A stretch of DNA of 64,000 nucleotides, taken from the NCBI RefSeq assembly GCF_022134585.1, contig NZ_JAKNCT010000004.1, positions 153,255 to 217,254 of the forward strand, written 5' to 3'. Source of the stretch: Mesosutterella porci (GTDB lineage: Bacteria; Pseudomonadota; Gammaproteobacteria; Burkholderiales; Burkholderiaceae_F). Shown here piece by piece: positions 27,207 to 35,913 of this stretch (position 1 is the first letter of the stretch; each line of letters opens with the position of its first letter). The notes below the pieces were generated by a model, which was given only the letters and a program-made list of their open reading frames with translations, searched no databases and was not told the origin of the DNA. Position numbers and translations under genes: made by a program.

Positions 27207-27779
27207 CTTGCGTATGATCGCGGCGCGGTGCCCCTCGGCCGTGCGCACCGTGATGCCGATCCTCTCGCCCACCTGCCGGTTGGTGAGTCCCGCTCCGATC
27301 AGGGCCGCCACCTCGCGCTCACGGTCGGTGAGCGTCGAGACCCGCGCGCGGATGTCGCCCAGCAGCAGGCTGCCGCCCTCTCCGAGCCGGCCCCGGTCAA
27401 CGGCCCTCGCGATCGCCTCGAGGATGCGCTCCTGCTCGACCGGCTTCTGGACGAAATCGACCGCGCCTTCGCGCATCGCGCTCACCGCCATGTCAATGTC
27501 GCCGTGGCCCGTGAGGAAGATGACCGGGAGGCGGTAGCCGCGCACGTTCATCTCGCGCTGCAGCTCGAGCCCCGACATTCCGGGCATGCGCACGTCGATG
27601 ATGGCGCAGCCCGGCACCGAGGGTGCGTCTTCGGTGAGGAATTCCTGCCCTCCCGCGTAAGTCCTTATCCTCCAGCCCTCGGCCTCCAGCATGAACTGGA
27701 GCGCCTCGCGGATCGCTGGGTCGTCATCCACGGCCCGGATGAGGCTGCCTTTCTTCAGTTCTTCAGGGACGTTTGTCAT
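27141..27779 (-). CDS. FixJ/TtrR-type response regulator
   Basis: The 212-residue protein has a receiver domain with acidic pocket RAVDDDPAIRE, phospho-acceptor Asp in AIIDVRMPGMSGLEL (about residue 57), switch Thr/Lys (FLTGHGDID, VDFVQKPVE), and a LuxR-type DNA-binding domain (LTDREREVAALIGAGLTNRQ). It is translated with the upstream kinase (4-bp overlap). It probably controls the divergent aconitase gene from sites in 29606-29814. Confidence 0.92.
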   Translation of the reverse strand: MTNVPEELKKGSLIRAVDDDPAIREALQFMLEAEGWRIRTYAGGQEFLTEDAPSVPGCAIIDVRMPGMSGLELQREMNVRGYRLPVIFLTGHGDIDMAVSAMREGAVDFVQKPVEQERILEAIARAVDRGRLGEGGSLLLGDIRARVSTLTDREREVAALIGAGLTNRQVGERIGITVRTAEGHRAAIIRKLGVREPQAIARFLKNLEEREG

Positions 27780-29605
27780 GTGAGCTCCTTGTCCTGACTG
27801 GCATTTCCTAGTCCTCGCTCCGCCTTTTCAAGCGGCAGGAACACCCAGGCGGTGACGCCCCGGCTCCCGGAGGATTCATAGGAGAGCCGCCCACCGTTTT
27901 TTTCGATGATCGCTTTCACGATGAGGAGTCCCAGCCCCAGGCCTTCGGCCTTGCTGCTCCTGAAGCTCGCCCCGGGGTCCGCGAGTAGCTCGAGCTCTTC
28001 GCGGGAAAGCGCCGGCCCGTTGTCCGAGACCGAGAGCAGCGCGTGGGTCGCGTTCTGGCTGAGGAGAATCTCGACAGCTGCGTCGGACTGGCTGCGAACC
28101 GCCTCCGCCGCGTTTTTGATGAGGTTGTAGGCGACCAGTTCCATCTCCAAGGGGTCGCCCGTGAAGGCGATGCGGCCGGTGTCCGTGCGGGAGATCCTAG
28201 GGTGCAGGGTGCTCGAGGCCTCGAAATTGGCCTGTGCGCGGCTCACCGCGTCGTTGAGGAGGAAGGACTCGCGCCGGGAGCTGCGCGACCTCGCGTAGGC
28301 GCGTACCCGCTCCACGATGTCGCTCGCCCGCTGGGTCTGGGTCTCGATACGGTCGAGCGCGAGCGAGAGCTGCTCGGGGGAGGCCGAGCCCCGCCGCACG
28401 AGCGAGCGCAGACCCTGCGCGTAAAGGGCGATCGCCCCGAGGGGCTGACGTATCTCGTGCGCGAAAATAGAGCAGAGTTCGCCCACGATCCCGATCTTTT
28501 CCATCGTGCGGATCTTTTCGTTCGCCGCGCGGGCGCGGGCCTGGTAGTTCTTCTGGACTCGCAGCGCCTCTTGCAGCTGTGCGGTGCGCCGCTTCACGAG
28601 TACCTCGGTGCGAAGCGCATGGGCGGCCAGCCCCGCAACGAGCATCAGCGCGATCACGATCCCGGGCCAGAAGGCAGCGAGGAACCGCTTTACGGACCAT
28701 TCGCGGAGGTACGCGTAGGGACCGCGCCGCAGCGTCCGGTAGAGCTCGTCGACCTGCCGGAAATCGGTCGCGATGCTCCAGTAGAGGCCGCTTCGGGTGG
28801 GCGGCATGTCGAGCACCGCCGAGGCGACGAGCTTCGAGGTGTCGGGCCGGATCCCGGGTGCGGTCGAGATGGTCCAGGTGGGGTAGAGGTTGCTTGAGCG
28901 CAGGCACCTCCCGGAGTCCGGCCTCGGGTCGACCACGCGGAAGAGACCGCGGTCCGCGGGGTTCGCCCGCACGTGGTCTTCAAGCCAGCACTGCCTGAAG
29001 ATGCCGATGTCCACTTCGCCACGGCGCAGCGCCTCGAGGATGGAGCCTGCACCGAGGCCTCCGCCGTAGAAGCGGGTTTCGGAGAAGAAGCGATCCGGGT
29101 TGCCGCCCTGGCGCGCCACTTCGCCCAAACCCACGAGGTAGCCCAGAAAGGCGGTGGGAGAGGAGGCGCCGAGCCTCTTTCCCGAGGCATCCATGAGGGT
29201 GCGAACCGAGGAGTCCGAACGCACCACGAAGGCCGACCCGTCGTTCTGGTTGGGGTCGGGGTTCTCGATCGAGGCGACCGTGGCAAGCGCGCTTGCCCCG
29301 AAGGGCACCATCGTGCGGCAGAAGCCCGAGGACGCGAGGAAGACGTCCACCTCACTTTTCTGAATCGCGGAGGCGAGCTCCGAGAGGCTGTAGCGCTTCA
29401 CGAGGACGTGCTCGGGCTCGAGGTTCTTTCGAAGCGCCTCAAGCGTGTCGGGGATGATGAGCTCGTTGTGCGAGGGGCTCGTGTAGTCGACGATGCCCAC
29501 TGTCACGTCGGGCCGCACGGGCAGCGCCGGCCAGGCGGCTTCAGCGGCCCGGACTGCGAACGGCAGCAGGGCGATGGCGGCAAGACAGAAGGCTCGTATA
29601 GGCAT
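27776..29605 (-). CDS. TtrS-like sensor histidine kinase with PhnD-type periplasmic sensor
   Basis: The 609-residue protein has a signal peptide, then a periplasmic phosphonate-binding-like (PhnD/TtrS) domain of about 290 residues (RPDVTVGIVDYTSPS, LGASSPTAFLGYLVGLGEVA, GLGAGSILEALRRGEVDIGI). One transmembrane helix (WPGIVIALMLVAGLAAHAL) follows, then a HisKA helix with phospho-acceptor His in SIFAHEIRQPLGAIALYAQG. The ATPase domain is complete: NLIKNAAEAV, LSVSDNGPALS and GLGLGLLIVKAI. TtrS senses tetrathionate; here the divergent gene is an exported aconitase, so a tricarboxylate ligand is plausible. The ligand is not proven. Confidence 0.9.
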   Translation of the reverse strand: MPIRAFCLAAIALLPFAVRAAEAAWPALPVRPDVTVGIVDYTSPSHNELIIPDTLEALRKNLEPEHVLVKRYSLSELASAIQKSEVDVFLASSGFCRTMVPFGASALATVASIENPDPNQNDGSAFVVRSDSSVRTLMDASGKRLGASSPTAFLGYLVGLGEVARQGGNPDRFFSETRFYGGGLGAGSILEALRRGEVDIGIFRQCWLEDHVRANPADRGLFRVVDPRPDSGRCLRSSNLYPTWTISTAPGIRPDTSKLVASAVLDMPPTRSGLYWSIATDFRQVDELYRTLRRGPYAYLREWSVKRFLAAFWPGIVIALMLVAGLAAHALRTEVLVKRRTAQLQEALRVQKNYQARARAANEKIRTMEKIGIVGELCSIFAHEIRQPLGAIALYAQGLRSLVRRGSASPEQLSLALDRIETQTQRASDIVERVRAYARSRSSRRESFLLNDAVSRAQANFEASSTLHPRISRTDTGRIAFTGDPLEMELVAYNLIKNAAEAVRSQSDAAVEILLSQNATHALLSVSDNGPALSREELELLADPGASFRSSKAEGLGLGLLIVKAIIEKNGGRLSYESSGSRGVTAWVFLPLEKAERGLGNASQDKELT

Positions 29606-29649
29606 CTATTTCAAAAGTGGTAGATCAAACGGCATTTGACGTCCGTCAG

Positions 29650-29717
29650 ACTACGTAGTGGTTGATCGGCAGAACAATGTAAGCCATCAGGAGCCGCCCC
29701 CATAGGAAGACCTATGG
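29650..29717. promoter_or_regulatory. Candidate operators between sensor kinase and aconitase genes
   Basis: Two palindromes lie in the divergent promoter region: ACTACGTAGT (29650-29659), and CCATAGG-aaga-CCTATGG (29700-29706 and 29711-29717). Either could bind the adjacent FixJ-type regulator; this is inference from position and symmetry. Confidence 0.45.
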
Positions 29718-29814
29718 CCGAACAGCGCCGGAGATGATCCAGATTTTCACAGAAAAAGAGCGTGGCCAGGAGCCCGGACAAAAGGCGATCCGCCCGCTTT
29801 CAGGAGAACATCAG

Positions 29815-32226
29815 ATGGAAGGCAAGAAGAATTTCCAGTTGTCGCGCCGCACCCTGCTCAAGGATACAGCGATCGGTGCGGCCGGTGTAAGCGCGATGTC
29901 GCTGCCGGGCCTCGCTTCGGCCAAGGCGTCGTCCGCCGCCGGCAAGAAGGCCGCGCAGGCCTCCACGGCCAACATCCGCGATTTCGCGATGATCAAGGCG
30001 TTCTACCGCAATTATCCGTCCAGTCTCGCCGCGGTCCGCGCGAAGCTCAACCGCCCCCTCACGCTCTCCGAGAAGATTCTCTACACCCATCTTTACGATC
30101 CGAAGAACATTCAGGAATACAAGCGCGGCGCCTCCTACGCGGAGTTCAGGCCTGACCGCGCCGGGACCCACGACATCGGCGGCCCCATGGCCATCCTGCA
30201 GTTCATGACCTCGGGGCGCGACCGCATCGCGCTGCCCGCCGCGATGGTCTGCGACCACCTTGTCACCGCGAACGCCGGCGCCCGCAAGGACATCCTCTTC
30301 GCCGATCAGTTCAACAAGGAGACCTACGACTTCCTGCGCGACGTTTCGCGCCGCTACGGCTTTGACTTCTGGCCCGCGGGCTCGGGCATCTGCCATCAGG
30401 TCTTCCTCGAGAACTACGACTTTCCGGGCGGCATGATGCTCGTTACCGACTCGCACACCCCGACCGCCTGCGGCCTGGGGATGCTTGCGATCGGCGTGGG
30501 CGGCGCCGACCTAGTCGATGCCCTGATGGGCACCGAGTGGGAACTCAAGATGCCGAAACTGATCGGCGTGAAGCTCACCGGGCACCTCCAGGGATGGGCT
30601 TCGCCTAAGGACGTGATCCTGAAGCTGGCCGGCATCCTCTCCACCAAAGGCGGTACGAACTGCGTGATCGAGTACTTCGGCGACGGCGCCGACACGCTCT
30701 CCGCGACCGGCAAGGCCACGATCGGCAACATGGGCGCTGAAGTGGGCTCGACTTCCTCGGTCTTCCCCTACGATTCCCACATGAAGTCCTATCTCCAGGC
30801 GACCGGCCGCGCGGCCGTGGCTTCGCTGGCCGACGGCGTCGCCAAGGACCTGCACGCCGATCCCGAGGTGCTCGCGCACCCCGAAAAGTTCTTCGACCGC
30901 GTGGTCGAGATCAACCTCTCCGAACTCACCCCCTACATCAACGGGCCGCTCTCTCCCGACGCCGCGATGCCGATCGACAAGGTGGGCGAGACGGTGAAGT
31001 CGAAGGGCCTGCCTCAGAACATCGAGGTGGCGCTCGTCGGCTCCTGCACCAATTCCTCCTACGAGGACTTCACCCGCGCGGCTTCGATCGCACGCCAGTG
31101 CCTCGACAAGGGCGTGAAGATCAAGACCCCGCTCATCGTCGTGCCCGGCTCCGTGCGCATCCGCGAGACCCTCAAGCGCGACGGCATCCTGCAGACCTTC
31201 GAGAAGCTCAACGCCACCGTGATGACCACCGCCTGCGGCCCCTGCATCGGGCAGTGGAAGCGCCACATCGGCGATCCTTCGCAGAAGAACACCATCATCG
31301 AGTCGTTCAACCGCAACTTCGCCGGCCGCAACGACGGCAACAAGAAGACGCAGGCGTTCCTCGCCTCCCCTGAAATGGTAGTCGCGATGGCCATCGAAGG
31401 CGATATGGGCTTCAACCCCCTGAAGAACACCGTCACCGGCGCAAACGGAGCGAGCTTCAAGCTGGCCGCCCCGACCGGGGAGGAGCTGCCGAAGAAGGGC
31501 TTCGCCACCAACGTGAAGGGCTGCGTCATCCCGGATTTCAAGAAGATTGAAATCAAAGTGAGCCCGAACGCCGAGCGCATTCGCCTGCTCACCCCGTTCG
31601 CGGCCTGGGACGGCAAGGACTTCGTGGATCTGCCGCTGCTCATCAAGGCGAAGGGCAAGTGCACGACCGACCACATCTCCCCGGGGGGAAAGTGGCTGCC
31701 TTACCGCGGCAACATCGACCGCATTTCCGACAACCTGCTCGAGCGCGCCGTGAACGCCTTCAACGGCCGCAGCCAGAGCGTCTGGAACGTCGTGAACAAG
31801 GACTACGAGACCCCGGCGAAGACGGCCCGGCTCTATAAGAACAAGGGCATTCACTCCGTGATTGTCGGCGACGACAATTACGGCGAGGGCTCTTCCCGCG
31901 AACACGCCGCCATGGAGCCGCGCTATCTCAACGTCTCTGTGGTCCTGGCCAAGAGCCTGGCCCGAATCCATGAATCGAACCTCAAGAAGCAGGGCATTCT
32001 CGCGCTGACTTTCGTAAACCCGAAGGACTACGACAAGATCCGTGAAAAGGACCGGATCTCCGTGCTGGGCCTGAAAGAGCTCGCCCCGGGCAAGACGGTC
32101 ACCGTGGTCTGCAAGCACGAGGACGGCACCGAGGACCGCTTCCAGGCTGCGCACTCCTACAACGAGAAACAGCTGTCCTGGTTCCGCGCGGGCTCGGCCC
32201 TGAACGCGATGAAGAAGGCCGCCTGA
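29815..32226 (+). CDS. Aconitate hydratase (mitochondrial-type) with twin-arginine export signal
   Basis: The start at ATG 29815 follows CAGGAG at good spacing. The first 35 residues are a Tat signal (QLSRRTLLKDTAIGAAG, hydrophobic run, then GLASAKA). The rest is a full-length aconitase of the mitochondrial type: VCDHLVTAN with the Asp-His pair, GICHQVFLENYDFPGG, TDSHTPTACGLGMLAIGVGG, and cluster Cys in LVGSCTNSSYEDF and TTACGPCIGQWKR. NRNFAGRND, CTTDHISPGGKWLPYRG and NYGEGSSREHAAMEPR are also present. All active-site motifs are kept, so it should interconvert citrate and isocitrate using a [4Fe-4S] cluster, apparently outside the cytoplasm. It diverges from a TtrSR-like system. Ordinary aconitases are cytoplasmic. 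Confidence 0.92.
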   Translation: MEGKKNFQLSRRTLLKDTAIGAAGVSAMSLPGLASAKASSAAGKKAAQASTANIRDFAMIKAFYRNYPSSLAAVRAKLNRPLTLSEKILYTHLYDPKNIQEYKRGASYAEFRPDRAGTHDIGGPMAILQFMTSGRDRIALPAAMVCDHLVTANAGARKDILFADQFNKETYDFLRDVSRRYGFDFWPAGSGICHQVFLENYDFPGGMMLVTDSHTPTACGLGMLAIGVGGADLVDALMGTEWELKMPKLIGVKLTGHLQGWASPKDVILKLAGILSTKGGTNCVIEYFGDGADTLSATGKATIGNMGAEVGSTSSVFPYDSHMKSYLQATGRAAVASLADGVAKDLHADPEVLAHPEKFFDRVVEINLSELTPYINGPLSPDAAMPIDKVGETVKSKGLPQNIEVALVGSCTNSSYEDFTRAASIARQCLDKGVKIKTPLIVVPGSVRIRETLKRDGILQTFEKLNATVMTTACGPCIGQWKRHIGDPSQKNTIIESFNRNFAGRNDGNKKTQAFLASPEMVVAMAIEGDMGFNPLKNTVTGANGASFKLAAPTGEELPKKGFATNVKGCVIPDFKKIEIKVSPNAERIRLLTPFAAWDGKDFVDLPLLIKAKGKCTTDHISPGGKWLPYRGNIDRISDNLLERAVNAFNGRSQSVWNVVNKDYETPAKTARLYKNKGIHSVIVGDDNYGEGSSREHAAMEPRYLNVSVVLAKSLARIHESNLKKQGILALTFVNPKDYDKIREKDRISVLGLKELAPGKTVTVVCKHEDGTEDRFQAAHSYNEKQLSWFRAGSALNAMKKAA

Positions 32227-32250
32227 TTCCCCTTTTTCCGGGAAAGTGCG

Positions 32251-32281
32251 AAAGAGCGGCGCGGGTTCCGCCCGCTCTTTT
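32251..32281 (+). terminator. Intrinsic terminator of the aconitase gene
   Basis: AAAGAGCGG (32251-32259) pairs with CCGCTCTTT (32272-32280) and runs into T residues. Confidence 0.8.
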
Positions 32282-32417
32282 CCCCAGGCAGAAGTAAAAA
32301 TCAGCATCCTCCCCTCGGGGCTACGGTCACTCCGGCCCCGGTGGGGAGGATATTTTTTTATGGGAGCCCGGGGCCCTTGCCCCGCGGGGGATGCGTCCGG
32401 CGCGGCCCGCGGCGCCC

Positions 32418-34169
32418 TCAGCTCAGGGCGAGCTTCCCGCCCGGGGCGGCGGCTCCCTCCGGGTTCGCGCGTCCGGCCTGCTCGAGCGCGAACCGCGCGG
32501 CCGCGCGCGCGAGTTCCTTTTCAGCGTAGAAGGCCTCGCTGATGCCGATGTTTTCCCTGAACCGCTCGGCCTCGGCCGCGTTTTTCGCGAAGACGGCGCT
32601 CTTCAGGTCCGGGTTGAGCTCCCTCGCGGCCCCGACTGCCCGGATGGCGCGGATGCTGTTTGGCATCGCGACCAGCAGCAGCGAGGCGTCCTGCACGCCC
32701 GCCTGAGCGAGCGTACCGAGGCTCTCGGCCGGGCCCGGAGTGACGCTGAGCCCCTCGCGCTCAAGCTCCCGGATCAGCGCCGGGTCGTCCTCCACGATCG
32801 TGAAAGGGACGCCTTCGGCCTTGAGCGCCCGGGCGACCTCCGCCCCGGCCGCGGCGCCTCCCACGATGATGACCTTGCGCTTTTCTTCGTCCTTTACATG
32901 CTCCTGCCGGAAGTCCCGGGCAGCCCGTCGGTCGGCCGCCAGCGCGAAGCTCCAGCGCTTCTTCATGCCTTCCTTGATGCTCGGCACGAGCGCAAAGGCG
33001 ACAGGGTTGAGAGCGATCGAGAGAATGGCCGCGGCGAGGATGAGGCTCATCCCCTCGCGGGGCAGCAGCCCCAGCGAGACGCCAAGCCCTGCGAGAATGA
33101 AGGAGAACTCGCCGATCTGGGCGAGCGCCGCGGCGACCGTGAGCGCAGTGTGCAGCGGCCTGCGGAACAGCAGCACGAGAAAGAAGGCGCCGGCCGATTT
33201 CCCGAGCATGATGATCGCAAGCGTGAGCAGCAGCTGCAGAGGCTGGGAGACGAGGATCGAGGGTTCGAACATCATGCCCACGCCCACGAAGAAAATGACG
33301 GAGAAAGCGTCCTGCAGCGGCAGCGACTCGATCGCGGCCGCGTGCGCGTATTTCGACTCCTGCATCACCATGCCGGCGAAGAAGGCGCCGAGGGCGAAGG
33401 AGACGTCAAAAACAAGCGAAGCGCCGTAGGCGATGCCGATTGCCGAAGCAAGAACGCACAGCGTGAAAAGCTCTCGCGACCCTGTCTTTGCGACCTGCCA
33501 GAGCAGCCACGGCAGCACTCGCTTGCCGAAAACCAGCATGAAGGCGATGAAGGCTGCGACGCGCCCGAGCGTCGAGAGAAAGATGAGCCACAAGGGCTGT
33601 GAACCTTCCGCGGTCATTGCGGTACTCGTCCCGATGCTGCCGCCCAGCACTGCGGCAAGCGGCGGCAGCAGCACGAGCAGCACCACCGTCATAATGTCCT
33701 CGACCACGAGCCAGCCCACGGCAATCTGGCCGTCCATGGTCTTCAGGATCCCTTTTGAATCCAACGCCTTGAGAAGCACCACGGTGGAGGCGCACGACAG
33801 AGACAGCCCGAAGACGAAGCATTGCCCCCAGCTCCAGCCCCAGAGGTGCGAGACGACCATGCCCAGCAGCGTCGCGAGCGCCATCTGGGCTACGGCTCCG
33901 GGGATCGCGATCGCCTTCACGCGAAGCAGGTCCTTGAGCGAAAAATGCAGCCCGACGCCGAACATCAGCAGCATGATGCCGATTTCAGAGAGCTGGTGGG
34001 CGAGCTCGACATCGGCGACGTAACCCGGGGTCGCAGGTGAGATGATGATGCCGGCAAGCAGGTAGCCGACCAGCGGAGGAACGCGGAAGCGCTGGGCGAT
34101 CACGCCGAAGACGAGCGCGAAGACAAAGCCTGCGGCAAGGGTGGAGATCAGGGTAAAGTTCTGTTCCAT
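32418..34169 (-). CDS. Kef-type monovalent cation:proton antiporter (YbaL-like) with RCK domain
   Basis: The 583-residue protein has about 12 transmembrane helices of the CPA2 exchanger fold (VPPLVGYLLAGIIISP, GIMLLMFGVGLHFSLKDLL, SCASTVVLLKALD, GWLVVEDIMTVVLLVLL). A C-terminal TrkA-N/RCK domain with the nucleotide-binding motif VIIVGGAAAGAEVARAL follows at about residues 440-550. It probably exchanges potassium for protons, gated by a nucleotide. No separate ancillary KefF/KefG gene is adjacent, as in YbaL. The gene is monocistronic. Confidence 0.9.
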   Translation of the reverse strand: MEQNFTLISTLAAGFVFALVFGVIAQRFRVPPLVGYLLAGIIISPATPGYVADVELAHQLSEIGIMLLMFGVGLHFSLKDLLRVKAIAIPGAVAQMALATLLGMVVSHLWGWSWGQCFVFGLSLSCASTVVLLKALDSKGILKTMDGQIAVGWLVVEDIMTVVLLVLLPPLAAVLGGSIGTSTAMTAEGSQPLWLIFLSTLGRVAAFIAFMLVFGKRVLPWLLWQVAKTGSRELFTLCVLASAIGIAYGASLVFDVSFALGAFFAGMVMQESKYAHAAAIESLPLQDAFSVIFFVGVGMMFEPSILVSQPLQLLLTLAIIMLGKSAGAFFLVLLFRRPLHTALTVAAALAQIGEFSFILAGLGVSLGLLPREGMSLILAAAILSIALNPVAFALVPSIKEGMKKRWSFALAADRRAARDFRQEHVKDEEKRKVIIVGGAAAGAEVARALKAEGVPFTIVEDDPALIRELEREGLSVTPGPAESLGTLAQAGVQDASLLLVAMPNSIRAIRAVGAARELNPDLKSAVFAKNAAEAERFRENIGISEAFYAEKELARAAARFALEQAGRANPEGAAAPGGKLALS

Positions 34170-34493
34170 CTCGATGTTTTTATTCAGGAATAATGGGTCT
34201 GACTGAAAAAAGGATGAAGGAGGTCCGCAAACAGCGAGAGGTAGAAATCGTTTCTCAAGCTTCAGTTTTTAAACCGTTAAAGGCCATTTTACCGAAGCGT
34301 AGCGCGCGGGCATCGGCCTGAAACAGCGCGGTCAAAGCCGCTTCGAGCGCAGACCCTGCTTCCCAAGAGAAAAGGGACCGGAGAGAAACTCCAGAGCACT
34401 GTCTGAGTACCGCCAGGCTCTTTCCGGGGCGCGGCGGGCAGAGGCCGCGCCAGCAGGACTGCCTTTCTATTAAAAAGCCGGCAGGGGCTCCAG
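34170..34493. other. Intergenic region, no gene seen
   Basis: It holds the promoter region of the antiporter gene near 34170-34290. Nothing else recognisable was seen. Confidence 0.4.
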
Positions 34494-34530
34494 CAAAAAA
34501 AGAAGCAGCGGGATTGTTCCCACTGCTTCT
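34494..34530 (-). terminator. Intrinsic terminator of the broken trimeric adhesin
   Basis: AGAAGCAG-c-GGGA (34501-34513) faces TCCC-a-CTGCTTCT (ending 34530). On the minus strand the stem is followed by a run of T. Confidence 0.75.
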
Positions 34531-34629
34531 GCCGGCGCCGCTTCTCCGCCCTAAGTGGCTGACCGGGTATCTGGGGAAGCCTCAGGTTCTACTGGTGTTT
34601 TTCATAACTATCGCTCTCAGTTCGCTCAG

Positions 34630-35500
34630 CTATGCCTTGACGGCATTGAGTTCGCTTTCATGCCGAGCGGTATGTTTTGCGAGGCTTCCCTCGCTGCTTG
34701 CGGTCGCGTTGTAGCCGAACATCTGGGAGGAAGCGCCGCTTGCCACGGACTGCTGGCCCAGTGCCATGGAGTAGTTTCCGGATGCAGCCGACTGATAGCC
34801 GGCTGCGATGCTGCTAAATCCGCCAGCATTCTCCTCGGCGCCCAAAGCGGTGCTGTTTCCTCCGGCAGCTTTCGCCCGCTCGCCCAGCGATACAGCATTG
34901 TTGCTGGCGGCTTCCGCCTGATTATCCATGGCGATGGCTGAATTAGCGCTCGTCTTTGACAAGCAGCCCACGGCGTGGACATAACTGCCGGTTGCATTTG
35001 CAGCGTCTCCCATCGCAATGCTGAGTGTGCCTGAGGCCGTGCTGTCCTGGCCGAGGGTGACGCTGTATTCGCCGCTTGCGGTTGACCGGACGCCGATCGA
35101 GATGGAATTTGATCCCGTGGCGCCCTGGCCTTGGTTGCCAAAACCGATGCCGATGGAATCCATTCCCGCGGCTTTAGAAGAGCTGCCGAGTGCGATGGCG
35201 CACTCGCCGTCAGCGTACGCCTTGTAGCCGATGGCAGCCGAGCTGTCGTAGGGGGCTGCCGGTTTCCAAAGCCTGGGCGGAATCGCCGATCACGATGGTG
35301 TAGTTGCCATTGGCCGTGGCGCCGCCGATTGCCAGCGACGAAGTTCCCGTGGCGCTCGAATCGGAGCCGAGGGCGGTCGATTTGGAGCTGTTCGCCGCCG
35401 CGCCGTCGCCAGCTGCGTAGGCTTTGTCCGCGTCCGCAAAAGCCTGCCTCGGACCCGCGAGGAGTCCGACTCCCGTTGCGAGGAGCAACGCACAACGTAC
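34630..35500 (-). pseudogene. Frameshifted, anchor-less trimeric autotransporter adhesin
   Basis: On the minus strand a signal-like segment (LLLATGVGLLAGPRQAFADA) leads into YadA-head repeats of about 14 residues (such as SSKSTALGSDSSATG, TSSLAIGGATANG). The frame breaks near 35255 at a run of five C and resumes in another frame (YDSSAAIGYKAYADGECAIA) down to 34630. The end, HESELNAVKA, has no stalk or membrane anchor, so the product could not be displayed. No ATG precedes the signal; only TTG codons are available. An intrinsic terminator survives at 34494-34530. This is a decayed adhesin gene, or possibly a donor of head repeats for recombination. Confidence 0.8.
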
Positions 35501-35763
35501 AACCGCTGCAAGTTGAAAATTTTCTTTGCTTCGGGACCGCAGGTGTTTTAGGAGGAAAGGGCTCTCTTTTGCATATGACTCTCTGCAGAGTGAATGTTGA
35601 AGGGGCTCACATTCCGAACATTAAGATGACGTAGTTTTTCCCGTCGTTCTCCCTGAAATTCACAGGGCCGGAAGGGAGGGTGCGGGAGAGCAGTGGGCCG
35701 GAGCGCCCGGCTGCGGCGAGTCCCGGGAAGTGGATGGCTGCTCTTTCGAAGGCTTTTTTCCCC
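35501..35763. other. Intergenic region between the adhesin remnant and the Pit promoter
   Basis: No supported gene. It may contain the promoter of the decayed adhesin gene. Confidence 0.35.
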
Positions 35764-35842
35764 TTGTCATCAAATTGACATATTTTCGTCATCTTTCTGT
35801 CATCTTCCAGCAACAATCCCGACACAGGTTTTTTCCATACTT
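35764..35842 (+). promoter_or_regulatory. Pho box array and -10 element of the Pit gene
   Basis: Units spaced exactly 11 bp apart are TTGTCAT (35764), TTGACAT (35775), TCGTCAT (35786), CTGTCAT (35797), a poor CAGCAAC (35808) and CCGACAC (35819-35825). CCATACTT begins at 35835, ten bases from the last unit, the same spacing and sequence as in the pst promoter. This is a PhoB-controlled promoter by analogy. Confidence 0.88.
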
Positions 35843-35913
35843 ACAGCGTGGACGAGCGGCTTCACACTCTCAGGCCCTCTTCCCTATTTCAACAATCCTG
35901 CAGCTGGTGACAA

